From the NCBI GenBank assembly GCA_028673005.1, contig CM054116.1, positions 128,627,547 to 128,691,546 of the forward strand: a stretch of 64,000 bases of DNA. The letters are read 5' to 3'. The translations under genes and the position numbers were made by a program. Source of the stretch: Tanypteryx hageni (taxonomy: Eukaryota; Arthropoda; Insecta; Odonata; Petaluridae). Position 1 is the first letter of the stretch. Each line of letters opens with the position of its first letter. Under the pieces are notes generated by a model. It was not told the origin of the DNA. It saw only the letters and a list, made by a program, of their open reading frames with translations, and searched no databases. Shown piece by piece: positions 20,751 through 33,564 of this stretch.

Positions 20751-22380
20751 CCTTCAGAGTACACCTTGGGTGTGGTACAGGCCCGCAAAGGCGAATTTAA
20801 AACTGATAATTTTAACTATTTCAGACTTAAGTTTGATAGCGAAAACTAAAACTAAGAAAAACAAAGGCGAACTATTCAGAAGCGGCGATGCGCACCAAAT
20901 GACACATCAAGGTTCAATTTAATCAAGGTTAATTTCTGGCATTTCTGCAATGCCTCTCTGCGTACTTCCAAAGTAATTATCTGCTCGAGAACAAATGATG
21001 CTAGAAACACTGTGTCAAATTACCTCCCTTATAAAATGGTGATAATTAGTTTGTTTTTTAATTATCATTTTTGTCTTCAAAAGAATTTAAATAGTTACTT
21101 CTATCTCTTCTCGTTTTATACGTCATTATACCTTTTTGAGCAAAAAAGCTTCCTATTGTGTTGTATGTTAATTCTTTATTGTTGAATAGAACGTAAGGAA
21201 TTTGAGGGGAAAACTTAAAGCATTTTATTAAAATAATGTTTCGATTTCGCAGGCGACAGAACTAAAATCCAAAATTTTCCGTATCTCTTATCATTTGCAG
21301 TTGGCCCGTTAGCGACTCCCACGCACAATTTTTACTGCTTCCATTCGAAGAGAAAAAATTAAATTTTGGCCAACTCTTAAGGATATACTATTTAAAATCG
21401 ATAGACCAGGCCTTGGCTCATTCATTCGTGCTCGCACATTCCCAATCGGTCTCCCAATATCCCCCCTCACCCTTTAGCAAAGGCCGTCCGTTTCCCCTCC
21501 CCCCGATCTCCATCTATCTCTCTCTCTCCATCTCCCTCCCTTTTGTCATTGTGGCGTTGCCCTTCCGCCAACATCGCCGCCGCCCGAGTGCCAATTAATT
21601 CCTCTCCTTCAACAACATTGCGTCCTCTCTTGTTTCACGAATTAAGCTTTACAGAGACAAAATTCCTGGCGCATACATTGTGACGAGAGGGTGCTGACTA
21701 AATCAGAGGGCTCTTTATCTCGCCGTCCCGTGAGAAGAATAAATGCCGCTGGGGCTTTTATCGTCGGATTTTTATTTAGCCCATGGAAACAAGCGATGCT
21801 GGAAACAGAATGACAAATTCGGAGTGAAGCTATAAATTTCTGTGAGAAAAAAGCAAGACAAAACGAAGGCTTTTAATTGAAGTATCGAAAACGAAACTTA
21901 CAAAATAAGATACGCCATTTACGTTAAGTGAATCATCATAAAAGAAAATAATGCCAAAATTTCACAGAACGCAAGTAGTCTCTTTAACCCTCATCGGGCA
22001 GATGATTATATCATAAAAGCGAGTCATATGTAAAGATATATTTTCGATGTTTTTATTTTCACCCAGAAAATGTGAAATTAATGGAGGTTGGATTATCACG
22101 CTGGAATCACGTCGCAAATGAATGGACGAACAGAATTAATTATATTGCTTTAGCAAAAGTAAATATCAATCGTCCAAAACTGTAAACCCTGGATAGATTC
22201 TCATAGGTATTATTATGTATACTACGATTTAACTAAGTAGCGATAGTGCTGTTGAACTAAACAAAGTAAAAAAGTGGTAAAAACCTTATTGATAAAATTT
22301 ACGGTGGTGGGCGTAACCTTGTGGAACTGTTTCATGATGAACAAATAATAAAAGAGCAACTTTGTACTGCAAAGTTGGTA
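20751..22380. other. Intergenic DNA, no gene seen
   Basis: AT-rich with a pyrimidine-rich patch at 21440..21600. The 87-codon frame at 20586..20849 overlaps the MITE and is not a gene. No RNA gene or transposon end is recognised. Confidence 0.5.
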
Positions 22381-22514
22381 TTTTATTTGCTCAAATCTTT
22401 ATTGGGTATCCATAAAAATACATATGTGGAAAAATGCTTTGCTGCATATGGTTGTAATGTTGAAATTTATATTAACAGATGTCGGTACTTGTATACCGGA
22501 AGCGCTTAAAAAAA

Positions 22515-22741
22515 TCACCATATATCAAGGTCTAAACTCGTAAATAAACCAATGCGATCTCCAGGGCAACGGCACTTCAGCCACGTGGAGCCCATATGTA
22601 TAAGATAATAAATTCCATTAGGTCTCGCAGAATATTTATAATTTTCCGCAAAATTAAAGAGACTATTCGTAATTTCCAAATTCTCTGGCAATCGGCTTGT
22701 GTCCAAGTTTTCGTATTTCAAATTTCGCGACAGAGATCGCC
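22515..22741 (-). CDS. Terminal-exon-like segment, copy A (unknown protein)
   Basis: On the minus strand a good acceptor (TTATTGCTCATGCAG) is followed by 227 bases open to a TGA. They encode NLKYENLDTSRLPENLEI, then a middle part, then GIYYLIHMGSTWLKC and CPGDRIGLFTSL, with two Cys close together. AATAAA hexamers follow on the minus strand at 22398..22403 and 22382..22387, about 110-130 bases after the stop. The same 227-base segment plus about 200 bases of upstream sequence recurs at 29620..30049 on the plus strand. I do not recognise the protein. It could be the last exon of a host gene or part of a transposon. Confidence 0.35.
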
Positions 22742-22825
22742 CTGCATGAGCAATAAGAATAATCATCATTAAGACAATACCTGTAAGCTAAAATTATTTA
22801 AAAATTATGATATTTTGTGTTATGA

Positions 22826-23060
22826 TTATGGCATCATTATTAGCACGAATTTGGATTTTAAAAATCGCGAAATAGGTATGACGCCATTATATTTAATAAT
22901 TAAAAAGTTTATAGTTCTCGAAAAACTACGAAACACAACATGAAAATACTTTTCACGTTTGACTAAATTTCGTGTGTTAGTATAATGGCGTCTCGTAAGG
23001 TTACACCGTAGTTTAAAATCAATGGCATAATAATGTAGTCCTAGAAATAAATACAATATT
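22826..23060 (-). repeat. Upstream part of duplicated segment, copy A
   Basis: Minus-strand sequence here parallels 29610..29800 on the plus strand. Shared words include 'gaaaagtatttt', 'gttgtgtttcg' and 'aatataatggcgtcat'. It is the intron-like upstream flank of the exon-like segment. The 76-codon frame is not considered coding. Confidence 0.5.
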
Positions 23061-23299
23061 TTGTGTGTTAGGACTAAGACGTCACCATATGTTTAACTCG
23101 TTGGTTAACAATAACGATATTATGTAATATAATTCATTAATTCCCATTAAAAGCATTAAATCAATGCTCTTGAAATATGGAAAATCAATTCCCATTGAAA
23201 GGCATTGGAATCTTTGCTATGGTAGATATTATTTTTCAATGTTGAAAACAGAAAACTTTTCATAATTTTATGATTAAAATCGAATTTTTACGCAAATTC

Positions 23300-23635
23300 A
23301 TCATGGATTTGAATTGCCTTCAAGAAAAATTATCTTTATTCTTTCTTCGCATTATGGTGCATGTCCCGACTATGTATGTTAATTGTAAATAATAAAAAAA
23401 AAACAATTTTATAAATTCCTGCGCCGTTTGCAATGCTCTTCTTATGGGTGTTTAAAATTGGACTTTGGAGTAAAAAACACCTTAAATATAAATTTTCTGG
23501 ATTTTCTGATTTTTCCAGAGGGTTTACCTATCTTCATGCCAAATTTTAGCTCTCACTGTCATACGATATATACTATACACATATTTAGAAAGCAGCTATT
23601 TATAATGATGTAAGAAGCAGCTATTTATAATGATA
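23300..23635 (+). repeat. Dispersed repeat R, copy A
   Basis: This segment aligns with 28428..28712: both have 'ccttcaagaaaaa' or 'cttcaagaaaaa', 'cccgacttt' or 'cccgactat', 'aattgtaaata', 'caattttataaat.cctgc', and 'aaaattgga'. It ends with two tandem copies of 'aagcagctatttataat', a phrase that also occurs at about 30095..30112. Confidence 0.6.
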
Positions 23636-23639
23636 AAAC

Positions 23640-25800
23640 TTTGTTGTAATTTAAATTTATGAAATGTGTTTTTATGTACCATTTGAATTTTGTTGCTGTG
23701 TATACGAGAAATGTTCAAGTTTAAAGTCGCACAGCGACTTCATCAACACCCTCTTGTGTACATTTGTATATATATACGCAGGAGTACGCAAAGGTTGGAG
23801 GGCACGTTACTTTTTACAGCATTTGAATAAATTATCGTGACAAAAAGTGCAATAAATAAAAAAAATTAAAAAGGGCATTTGTACTACCAAAAAAGAGAAC
23901 GAATCGATTTTAGCTTTATGATAAGAGCGAAGTTGACTCAATTTTCAGACGCAAGTCCACGGAAGAACGGAGTGATATACTGCACCCATAAAGATCTCCT
24001 TGGCCAATAGCAGATACAGATAGGAGAAATAAAAATAAACTCCAAACAAAAAATAAAAATGGAAACTTGTCCCCATCAACAACAAACTTTTGTGGATAAA
24101 TTGGAATTCGTCCGTCTCCTCAAGGGTCAGGAGACACGTGATTCGTACTTTTCATCATTTTTATAGCCGCCACAGATGTCGCTGGCGGCAGACATTGCGT
24201 GCGTCTCAAAAATACCGAAAGAAAAGAAAAACTTTCGGAAGGCTACGAGAGGGGATGTAACTTGCATTTAAACGACCATATTTCCACTAACCCAAGATGA
24301 TGTTTTTCTCCTTTCTTGAATTTATATATTACGATGTGAAGTACCCAGCGTCGCCCGAGTAAATCTTACATATATCATGTATGACAAACTCTTCCATGAT
24401 CTACGAAGCACCGATTAGAAAATTTATTCGGAGACAGTACAACATTCGCCTTAAAAAAGATTCGTTATTTTATGTATTCGTCTCAGAAATAGTGAATAAA
24501 AATGGATAAATTCCTTATAAGTTAAATCTTTTCAACATGTAGTTAGATATTCAGCGTCCATCAGCATGAATAAGAAATCAGAATGCATAAGCAGTAGAAA
24601 TGTGTTTTTACAACTAAGGTCGCGCTGCAAACTATTAATTTCATGCATTTTCTCATACCGTAAACGAAACATCGTATACGGCAAGTATTGATTAGGAAAA
24701 CTATGATGGTAATGACAGTGAAAAGCACGCATATACATTAATAAAAGTTATATTTTTTTAATGAATACGCTAATTATCCTTTAAAATAGTTTTGGAGTTT
24801 TTCTGTCTATGAATGTGAAGCAATAAACAAATAAAACTGTCATTCTCTTACTTTCCGGAATCTCTCTAAAGAATAATTTTGACAACTCATAACCGTCACT
24901 GAAAGTTTCTTAACATTATCGATAATATACGCGAATAGCTATCAAAAGAATAACTCTATCCCACCTGAGACTCTTTGACAATCTGTAAAACATTTCCTTT
25001 AAGGATATACCTCCAAAACTGTTGAATTAGAGAAGTGAATCGAGTTTCTGAATGAAAAGAAATTTTATACATCAATTGTATGGGCTATTTCACTTAATTT
25101 TCTGTTGATGCTGAAGATTATTAAAAATAAAGTAGTACCGATATATAATACTTTTATTATTTGAGAAACTTCCCGCATGCTATCCAAATTAATTAGAAAT
25201 ATATGTTTGTAATGTATAAAATGAGTTTAAACTTTTAAAAATACTTTTCTTTGGATAAAAATACGTTTATTTCAAAATCGCGGCCAGAATCTGTGGCTGT
25301 GTGAAAAAATAATCGACAGATAACGGCATAAATGTTTCGTTCCAGCCAAAACGGAGACGAGTTTAGAAATGGATCGATATCCGTTGAATAGGCAATTTGT
25401 TACATTATACAGTTGGGAAACACCTTTACTTCTCAAGGAATGACGATGAGATTCGCGTAAGTTATGGCGAGGATAACTTTATCGTTCTTCACAAATGCAA
25501 CATAAATTTTCGTTGCAATTAATGAATTTATCGCACTAACTCGAACCATGCACACCTAAAAGTTTCATGAATCATCAGAAAAAACGATAAATTAAAAATT
25601 TGATATCAATGGAATTCAACGTAACGCTGATCGTTGCTTGCTGAAAGCTTTGTATGAGATTCGTGGAGTGATGAATACAGATATACAGATTTATAAACAA
25701 ACCTTGATGCATTAAAAGTAAATATTTGAAAAGCTTTAATAAAGGCATGACTGGATTTTTATGGTTTTTAGCCTGTTCAAAAAGAATCTTCAACCTTGTC
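23640..25800. other. Intergenic AT-rich DNA, no gene seen
   Basis: No supported gene, RNA or transposon end. A minus-strand frame at 25575..25901 has no recognisable motif. Confidence 0.5.
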
Positions 25801-25819
25801 CGTGGAGCGTTAAACGAAG

Positions 25820-26440
25820 AGGAAACCGCCAGAGAACACAAGAAGATGAGGTTGAGAAAGAAGACGAGAATGGAAGCAAGGGGAATGAAACGAAGGGACA
25901 ATGGGAAGAGGGCGGAGTGAAAATTCGTAGAGGAGGAGGCAGAAGAGACATTTTAAAAGTTCCGCGGACAATTTGCCCGATCGTAAAACACTCAGCCAAG
26001 CAAGGGGTGATGATGTACGCGCGTGATCGGATGCAAAGGTGCGCAAACACTTGAAAGGAAAAATGACGAGCGTAACTAGGCGAGAGGGGCGTAGGAAGCG
26101 GCGGATCGTATTTGAACGGAAAGTGTATTTTTCGCGAGAAATGAGAAGGAAGATTTATGGAGGAGACGGTGCGTGGATCCAGAAATGTATTCACGAGGAA
26201 GGATAAGAAGGAGGGAGGGAGGGAGTGGGGGATAGAAAAGGGAAGGGGAGGGGAGGGAGGTAGGACTGAACGGGTGGAATGGGGAGAAGGCGGGGAAGGA
26301 GAGTGGCAGGGGACGACTGCAGGGAGAGAAAGAGTAACGGAGTTGAGAAGGTAAGTTATTGGGAAGCGGCAGAAGGAGAGAGAAGGATGACGATTAAAGG
26401 AGAAGGATAGCGGGGAGACGAGCAGTCGGCTATCTCAGGG
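25820..26440. repeat. Purine-rich low-complexity tract
   Basis: Plus strand dominated by GGA/GAAG runs, densest at 25845..25945 and 26160..26430. The overlapping frames on both strands (up to 134 codons) result from this composition. Confidence 0.7.
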
Positions 26441-27330
26441 CGAAATTGCTCCTTTAACAACCCCTTTATGAAATCCGTGGTCGTTATATGAGAGCTTAAT
26501 TAATTTCCAACGATTATGAAAAAATAGTGGAGCGCTATTATTAAAGATTTGTCACTGAACTGCGAAATTGCGAAAGCACACGAATAGGAAAAACAACTGC
26601 AATGCAGTCTCCATAATTTACATCTAACGGGGTTAAAGTGAAGTACGGTATGATTTAAGTCGGCAAATATGAAGGCAGTGCTCTATTTATTGTTGCCTTT
26701 TTGTTGTGTTTGTTGATCATTAACCTTTTAGTCCGAAGTGCAACATAAGACAACCAACATTTGATAAAAAATTTCCTCTGAATTCTAGCGTCATTTTAAC
26801 ATGATGTAAATATGATTTTAAAAATTACAAGTAAAAACATTTTGAGCAAATATCAACAGTAATTTTACTTCTACAGCTTCACATGTAATTCGATAATAAT
26901 TACAAATTTTGAATGCAAGCCTTGATATGCAATACGTAGTTGAAAACTAAAGAGCCCCCGAGAGAAAAATTTATTGGCCTCCCTGGAATTTTAATGACGA
27001 TTTTCAATGCAACTTATATTTTAAGTTTGCGAGAGTATTTTACAGTATTTTTATAGTTACAAACGCTGTGCGCGGTAGCTACGGGGGAAATTTGTTTTTA
27101 TGATACTATGATCAATTGAATACTGTTTTCACTTGCTGATCCCAGTACTCGAGTTTTCGAATTTCATCCTTTTAGTTCATAACAAAAGTTTTAGTTCATA
27201 ATCGACACAGAAGTATGAACTACCCAAAGAATTGGCTTGATATAAAACGTGCTGATGAGAAATTTGCTGTGGATTGAAATTCTTTAAGAGTAAATCTTTC
27301 TTTGCGTGTTTACATTGGCAAACGATTCCT
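26441..27330. other. Intergenic AT-rich DNA, no gene seen
   Basis: No supported gene or repeat. Sequence becomes GC-richer from about 27340 where the LINE 5' region begins. Confidence 0.4.
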
Positions 27331-27339
27331 CTGGGTATG

Positions 27340-28071
27340 TTAAAGAACGGAAGCGAGTCCAATATGGCGGCCGAGGCACGACACGTGTGCGCGCTCCGCA
27401 TGTTTTTTTTTTGTTTTTGGTGGTTAGAGCGGCTATTTTCTTTCCAACCTAGCTAGTTAGCGAACGATCAAAACAGAGTTTGCTGCGGGAGTCCATTTGT
27501 TATTGGAAATGGAATGGATTCCTGCAAATGCGGAATCCCAGCCGTCACCGCACTTTGCCCTCGCACTCCCACGCCCGGCAGGCACGGCGATACTGCAAAT
27601 CGGCTCTTCTCTACGAGGGTTATTCGCATCCCATCCAGCGTCTTCGTTATAATTTGCTCGTACCTATGCGTGTGTGGTGATTTGGAGTTGAATCCCGGGC
27701 CCCACAGCTTAAGTGTTTTTTACCAAAACGTGAGGTTAATTGCCGGCGAGAAGCTGACTGATTTTAATTTGGCTTTTGTTAATACCCCATCCGCAACTTT
27801 CGATGTTATATGTGCAACTTGTTTAGTGAACAAGTGCTGGATGGTGAAATATTGTGCGATAACTTTAATTTATATAGAAGAGATAAAAATTCAGTGCCTG
27901 GTCGTGAAAGTAAAAAAGGTGGAGATGCCTTAATAGGAGTCGTTATAGTGATATACCCTCCCGGCGAAGAAGTGACCTTGAAACTACTTTCGAGGTAGCT
28001 GTTGTGGAACTTAGTTTAGCTCCCTTTTTATCTTCGAGGCTACTCCTCGCCTGTTTACCTTCCTCCACCCC
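27340..28071 (+). mobile_element. CR1/L2-like LINE, 5' part (split element)
   Basis: The 5' untranslated region probably includes 27340..27513, which contains an AATATGGCGGCCGAGGC phrase. It is followed by the start of the endonuclease-reverse transcriptase gene. The element is interrupted at 28072 by a DNA transposon and resumes at about 33899. Confidence 0.6.
27514..28071 (+). pseudogene. LINE ORF2, N-terminal part with 2A-like motif
   Basis: The frame from ATG 27514 runs through a hydrophobic stretch (VIICSYLCVC) into GDLELNPGP at 27676..27702, then LSVFYQNVR, the first conserved block of an APE-type endonuclease. It then shifts frame near 27800 and continues as DGEILCDNFNLYRRD, KKGGDALIGV and FEVAVVELSLAPF, the usual second and third endonuclease blocks. 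2A-like D-x-E-x-NPGP motifs, which cause ribosomal skipping, are known near the N terminus of some CR1/L2-type LINE proteins. The frameshift and the insertion at 28072 make it inactive. Confidence 0.65.
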
Positions 28072-28427
28072 TAAAGGCCGCCACACACCGAAAGATACGC
28101 CACCCTATGCTATACCCCGCTAGGTATGTCTACGCATCGCTTGCCTGCAGTAGGTTCCACACACCAGGCGCTACGCTAATGTATCGTTATGTCGCCACGC
28201 CTCGACACGTCCAACTGAAGTCGCCTCTCGCGCGATTTCTGTGGATCTTTGGTGACACATGCGCACTCCACTCATTTTCTGCCGCTGCTACGGTGCAGTG
28301 TTGCCAGATTTGCGCAACAATCGTGCTCTTATCTCGGCTTTGGCACTGTGGCACCGTGGCACTCTTACAACTGCGCGGGACAATTCAAAACAATTGCTGT
28401 GGCCCTATTAGCGTTTAGTCTGTGAGC

Positions 28428-28712
28428 ATGAATCGTTTTTTGTCTTCAAGAAAAATAAAGTTCAAACTTTCATCCAGGGAATGGTTTATTTCCCGACTTT
28501 ATATCTTAATTGTAAATAAGTTAAAAAGGCAATTTTATAAATCCCTGCACCGTTTTCAATACTTTTCTTATAGTCTTTTAAAATTGGACAGTGGGGTCGA
28601 AAACACCCCTTAAAAATAACGTTTTCTGGAATTTCGGTTTTTTCCCTGAGGTTGTACCCAATATCCTATCTTCATGTCGAATTTCAACTCTGTAGCACTT
28701 ATAGAAGTACGT
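28428..28712 (+). repeat. Dispersed repeat R, copy B (inside the TIR element)
   Basis: Same orientation and order of shared words as 23300..23600, including 'taaaattggac' and 'ttctgga.ttt'. It shows that the locus at 22.5-23.6 kb and this transposon share more than one segment. Confidence 0.6.
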
Positions 28713-29534
28713 TACGTTTTACATGACTATATTAACGCTTCTTACTTATGATATTTAGTCATTATTAACATACAGGATGATACTAATGTTTAGGCACTTC
28801 CAGATGATCTACAGCCCTGAAATTTGGCACGATTATAGGTTTTAGTCATAACCAAGCAGAAGAATCGAAAATTCTAAAAAAGTTAATATTAAGGAGTGTT
28901 TTAACCCCAATGTTCCATTTCAATACTTCATAACAAAAGCATAGGATTCAGTGCAAGACTTTCTATAAATGCATTTTTAAATAACTTAAGTTAGAATACG
29001 AATTCACAAAAAGAACGGAGTTCTTAAATCTTGAAGACAGAATTCAAATACCTACCGAATTATTGTAAATATTTGCTTTTAATTGGAAAAAATGTGAATT
29101 TTTCCTATTTTCAACAATGGAAATCTTTAAATACTATGTCAACTACCTCAATGCTTTTAAAGGGATCTGATGTTATACGTTACGATTGCAGTGATTCAAT
29201 GCTTTTTATTGAAATTAATGCCGTCATAACAAACTTTCATAACTCGAATCTCAAGGGAAAGCAAAAATTATTCGAGTTATAGAAAATTCGAGGTACGGAA
29301 ATATATTTTTTTCATTTTTCATATAAGCATATAAGTTAACTTATTATAATTTTCAATATTATGAAAACATCATCACCAATATTTTATTCAAATAATTTGT
29401 AAGATTTTACTGTATCCAAAACACTAATTGCATCACGCACTGTGATTGAGGGTATCATAGATAATTGTAATTCTTGCGTACTACTGAAAGCACAAACATG
29501 ACGATTAAATTTGGGATATCAACTATAGGAAAGA

Positions 29535-29612
29535 GCGAATAGGTTTATTTTTCTCTAGGACTATAAGAGATCACAATCGGAGAAGCAACCCTGATAGCAG
29601 TGACGGTAAAAT
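29535..29612 (+). mobile_element. Short fragment of a LINE C-terminal coding region
   Basis: Translation gives RIGLFFSRTIRDHNRRSN, matching GSFFPRTIRDHN encoded at 42778..42815 in the CR1/L2-like LINE. It is an isolated remnant of that family. Confidence 0.4.
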
Positions 29613-29822
29613 GTGAGAAGTATTTTATTGTTGTGTTTCGAGAAATTTTAACTCATTTCAACTGTTAAATATAATGGCGTCATATCTGTTTCTCTATATT
29701 TTTTAACCAAATACGTGCTAAAGGCATAGGTGACGATGCCATAATCTTAACTGAAAATATCCTAATTTTTCCAGAAATTTAATGTATTGTCTTAATGATG
29801 ATTACTCTTATTGTACATGCAG

Positions 29823-30049
29823 GGCGATTCGAGTGACGAATCTTGAAATACAAATACTTGGACCTGAGCCGATTGCCAGAGAATTTGGAAATAACGGATA
29901 GTTGCCTTAATTTCACGCAAAATTGTAAATATACTGATGTTACTCGTGGAATTTATTATCTAATACATATAGGCTCCACGTGGCTGAAGTGTTGCTGCCC
30001 TGGAGATCGCGTTGCTTTATTTACGAGTTTAGGTCTTGGTATATGGTGA
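29823..30049 (+). pseudogene. Terminal-exon-like segment, copy B
   Basis: It has the same 227-base length as 22515..22741, preceded by the same acceptor (TTGTACATGCAG). From TTG AAA TAC to the stop, 68 codons align without gaps. By hand count about 33 of 207 bases and 20 of 68 residues differ (roughly 84% and 71% identity). An in-frame TGA just after the acceptor (29833..29835) breaks this copy. It sits inside the TIR element 28072..33898, which suggests either capture of a host exon or that both copies are transposon sequence. Confidence 0.45.
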
Positions 30050-31121
30050 TTTTTAGCGTTTGCACCGACAACTCGTATCCTATATATGTAAGAAGCAGCT
30101 ATTTATAATAATAAGTTTAATCATTATATGTTAAGAGATTATGACTCTGATAATAAGTTCAAATAAATATGAAACAAGTTTAATTATTAAAATATATTGA
30201 ATCTATTAGAAATAAGTTAGAAATAAGTATTCATATTTATAGTAACATAGTATTAAGTTTTCCGCTAGATGTAGCACCACCGCATTGCGTGTCGTAGCTT
30301 TCGGTGTGTGGTATAGAGGTCTGCACGGGCCGAAATTTTCGGCCCAGGCTCGACCCGTTCATAACTGAGCCCAAGTCCGGCCCGGCCAGAGGCTTGGCCA
30401 CAATTTACGCTCCCAAGACCGGACCGAGGACCGAAATTTTTTAAATGGACCTGAATTCGGCCCGATCGTGCACTTTTAGCAAAATATATAATAAACGATT
30501 CTCTTTATTATACATTTTTTCATTAGCTTAGCTTACGATACATAAAAATGTTCAAATCCGAAAAATCAATGCATTAATTCATTCAAATCCAAAATTGAGG
30601 AAAACGAAAATATTAGGACTCGTTTCAATTAATGAATATCAATTGTCTGCCTAACATGAAAACAAAAATCAGGGCCTTTTTGTTTAATTTTAAAATTTTA
30701 AGCATTAAAAGTTTGTTAATATTAAACCATACGTCAATGAAACTTACGAAAGAAACTGAGGAAGAAAGGCCATAAAGGATATTTAAAAAATATAAAAATT
30801 AAACTTAGGAAAAATAATTATGTGGAATTTATGAAAAAAAGATTTGACACACATAAAATACTGCTAAAAAGTGGCTTTAGAGATTAAAAAAGAAAAAGAA
30901 AGCAATCAAGTTCATACAAAAAATAAGGCAAAGGAACAAAGAGAACAAAAGGTTTACTTTAGCTGATTGTGAGTGAAAATTCGATTCCCAGTTGAGCCAG
31001 ACGTTTTCTTCTTTTCTTCCATCGTTATATATATATACACATTATTAATTTTACATTGCAGAATTAGTTAAAAATTATACCAAATTCGCAATCTATATTT
31101 TACAATTAGCAGAAAATATAC

Positions 31122-32958
31122 TCACTGAAATGTGACGTTTTCCCCGCTCACAATGTACATACTGCGCGCCTTCCTGCTTTTAATGTTACTATGGAGGAAC
31201 AAGATGGAATCGACGCTATCACTACTCAGACTTGTTCGACGCTCCTGCACTACGCAGCCCTTTAAGCTAATTTCGTTTGCTACTTGAGCTTGTGGCTGGA
31301 ACAGATAGAATATATCTCGCCACACGCGACAGCAGTGGAAACTTTGCTTCATTATTCTTCCACCAGTCTAGCAGTTCTTTTTGCTTAACATGGCCAACAT
31401 CTAGTCGTCACTACTTCGTCATCTTGAACAATAGACTGAACAAGGGTATCTTCAAAACCGCTGAAGTCAAGAACTTTTAATTTCTTAGTGGAGGAAAGTT
31501 GACTATTATTGCTTGCTATGGTCACTACTTGCTCTCCCGAGTATGTTATTATATTACTGTTGGCCTCCCAACCTTCTGCATTAGTAGGTACTGGTGACTG
31601 CTCCTCCCTTTTTAATTTAATCATAAGTCATCACTCAATGTCTATGTCTTTTCCTCGTCAGTTAGCATTTTAAACTGACAAAAGTTGAGTCACAAAAATG
31701 TAGCAACCCGATGAAGTAATTGAATTTAAAATTTTTCCAACAGTACACTTCGAGATTTGTTTTTTAGAGCTATCAGATCATCAGTGTTATCTGGCTGTAT
31801 AGTGAGGTGGTTGAGTAGACTTACTTTAACTAGCAGAACCAAAGGAAGGGTTGGATATGTATCTCCTAGTTCTAATGAAGCTTCTTTAAATGGTTTAAGA
31901 AAATTTACTAACATTGATAACGTTTCTTGCTGTAAATAGGACATTCTTTGTTCTTCCTCTCGACGTCTCAAAAGATTTTCAATTTCTTCGTATGCTTCAT
32001 TAAGGGACTCGTCCATTTCAATTCTACTGTAAAAACGTGTTTCGCAGTCTTAATGTAACGTTTTTGACAAATTTTTCACTTGCCCAGATTTTTTAAGATA
32101 TATTACAAGAGATTTAGCTTCAGTTGTAGCAATATATATATGAAGCAGATTTACTTCTAAGAATTCTCTTGAAAATGTGTCTTAATATTGGGTTTATAAG
32201 ATGAGGGGAGCAATCTAGTCTAGTGTACAATAGAAGAGTGCTGATAATGTTAGCTCCCCGACCTGTAACAAACACAGTCTTTGAAAGACTGTCAGATTTG
32301 AAACTTAATGCAACTATTCGTCGTTTAATCTCATTTCTAATATTTTCCCGTTTTCTTTTCATCGGGAAACTCACAAGTAAACATAACCCTGTTTTCAGTT
32401 ATCGTCTAAAAAGTGAAGTGTCAATGTAGTGTAAGCAGTTTTTCGAAAATCATCAACCAAAATGTCCGTTGATGCATCACACTGCTGTAAATCGACTGCT
32501 TTCTGAATGGTGGGAACAAGAGATTTACGTAGGGTATCAGCTTCAATCTGTATATTACGAGAAATCTTTGTGGGATGAGGTAAAATATGTTGGACATCTA
32601 AATTCCAATGTAGTGCATCAAATTTAAGTAAAAACTGTGAGTATTCTAAAAACCCTTGCCCAGTAAGAATGTCAAACGGCCTGACATCCTTGCAATACAA
32701 CTTCACACAACTTTTTGTCACCTGTCCTTTCAAATCTTTGGACACTTTGGTTTTAGGTTTATTTAAATGACCTTCAATGGACTGCTGTCCTGCACTCACT
32801 CCAAATTTACACACATGCTGACTTAAGTGTTTATTTACAGTCTTCACACCACAATATCGAAAAAGAGACTTGCACTTTATACACTGGACTGCATCCACAT
32901 CTTCGTTCGTTTCTTTGTTACGAAGAATCTCAAATCTTTTCCACACTTTACTTTTCAC
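31122..32958 (-). pseudogene. hAT-family transposase (broken)
   Basis: The protein starts at 32958 with a BED-type zinc finger (VWKRFEILRN, CIKCKSLFRY, NKHLSQHVC). It continues through VKLYCKDVRPFDILTGQGF and a DASTDILVDDF block, and then in other frames VFVTGRGANIISTLL, LVNFLKPFKEASLELGD..YPTL and the C-terminal dimerisation region (ELLDWWKNNEAKF, LLSRVARYILSVPATSS, VVQERRTSLSSDSVDSILF). This is the full domain order of a Hermes-like hAT transposase. Breaks lie near 32390, 32060, 31630 and 31350..31260. The enzyme would have mobilised the surrounding element. Confidence 0.85.
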
Positions 32959-33517
32959 GCCAGTTTTTTAAATCGTGATGTATTCTCCTCTTTTTAGTTT
33001 TTCTTTGATTAAATTCATTATTGTATTTTATAGGTTTATAAAAACATTTAATAATACAAAAAAGCACAAAAACAGAAACTATGCCAAATTCTATTAACAC
33101 AGAGGAGACAACCCTTGTCGTCTACTACCAAGAGCGAACTGACGACTTCTTAGTTTAGATTTTCCCTGCGAAATGCATAGTTCACAGTTGGGAACCCAAA
33201 ATCGGACATTATTTACCTTTCTCAGATGTCCAGGCCTAGTCATTCGATCTCTGCGGCCATGGGTCTTATGATAGTCTTATGAGCAACGCATGAATATTTC
33301 CCAGCAGACCTAACACATTTTTCATTGAGAGCAAACCTCGTAAATATCTTGGGAGAGACATGTGTAAACTGAAATAAGACACGTGCAGACGATGACCTCT
33401 GATACTCCCTATATATTGCTATGAAGAAATGCCGAAGCAAAAGAAAACAGAGCCGAAGATCCTAAGAGCAAAAAAATTAGCTCTCAAGAGGCGCCGAGAT
33501 GAGAAAACGTATTGCCT

Positions 33518-33560
<43 letters not shown>
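33518..33560. repeat. (GA)n microsatellite
   Basis: Pure AG repeat of about 40 bases inside the hAT element. Confidence 0.9.

Positions 33561-33564
<4 letters not shown>

Noticed and set aside
25790..26194. Overlapping 78- to 134-codon frames on both strands
   Set aside because: Purine-rich composition explains openness on both strands; no domain recognised.
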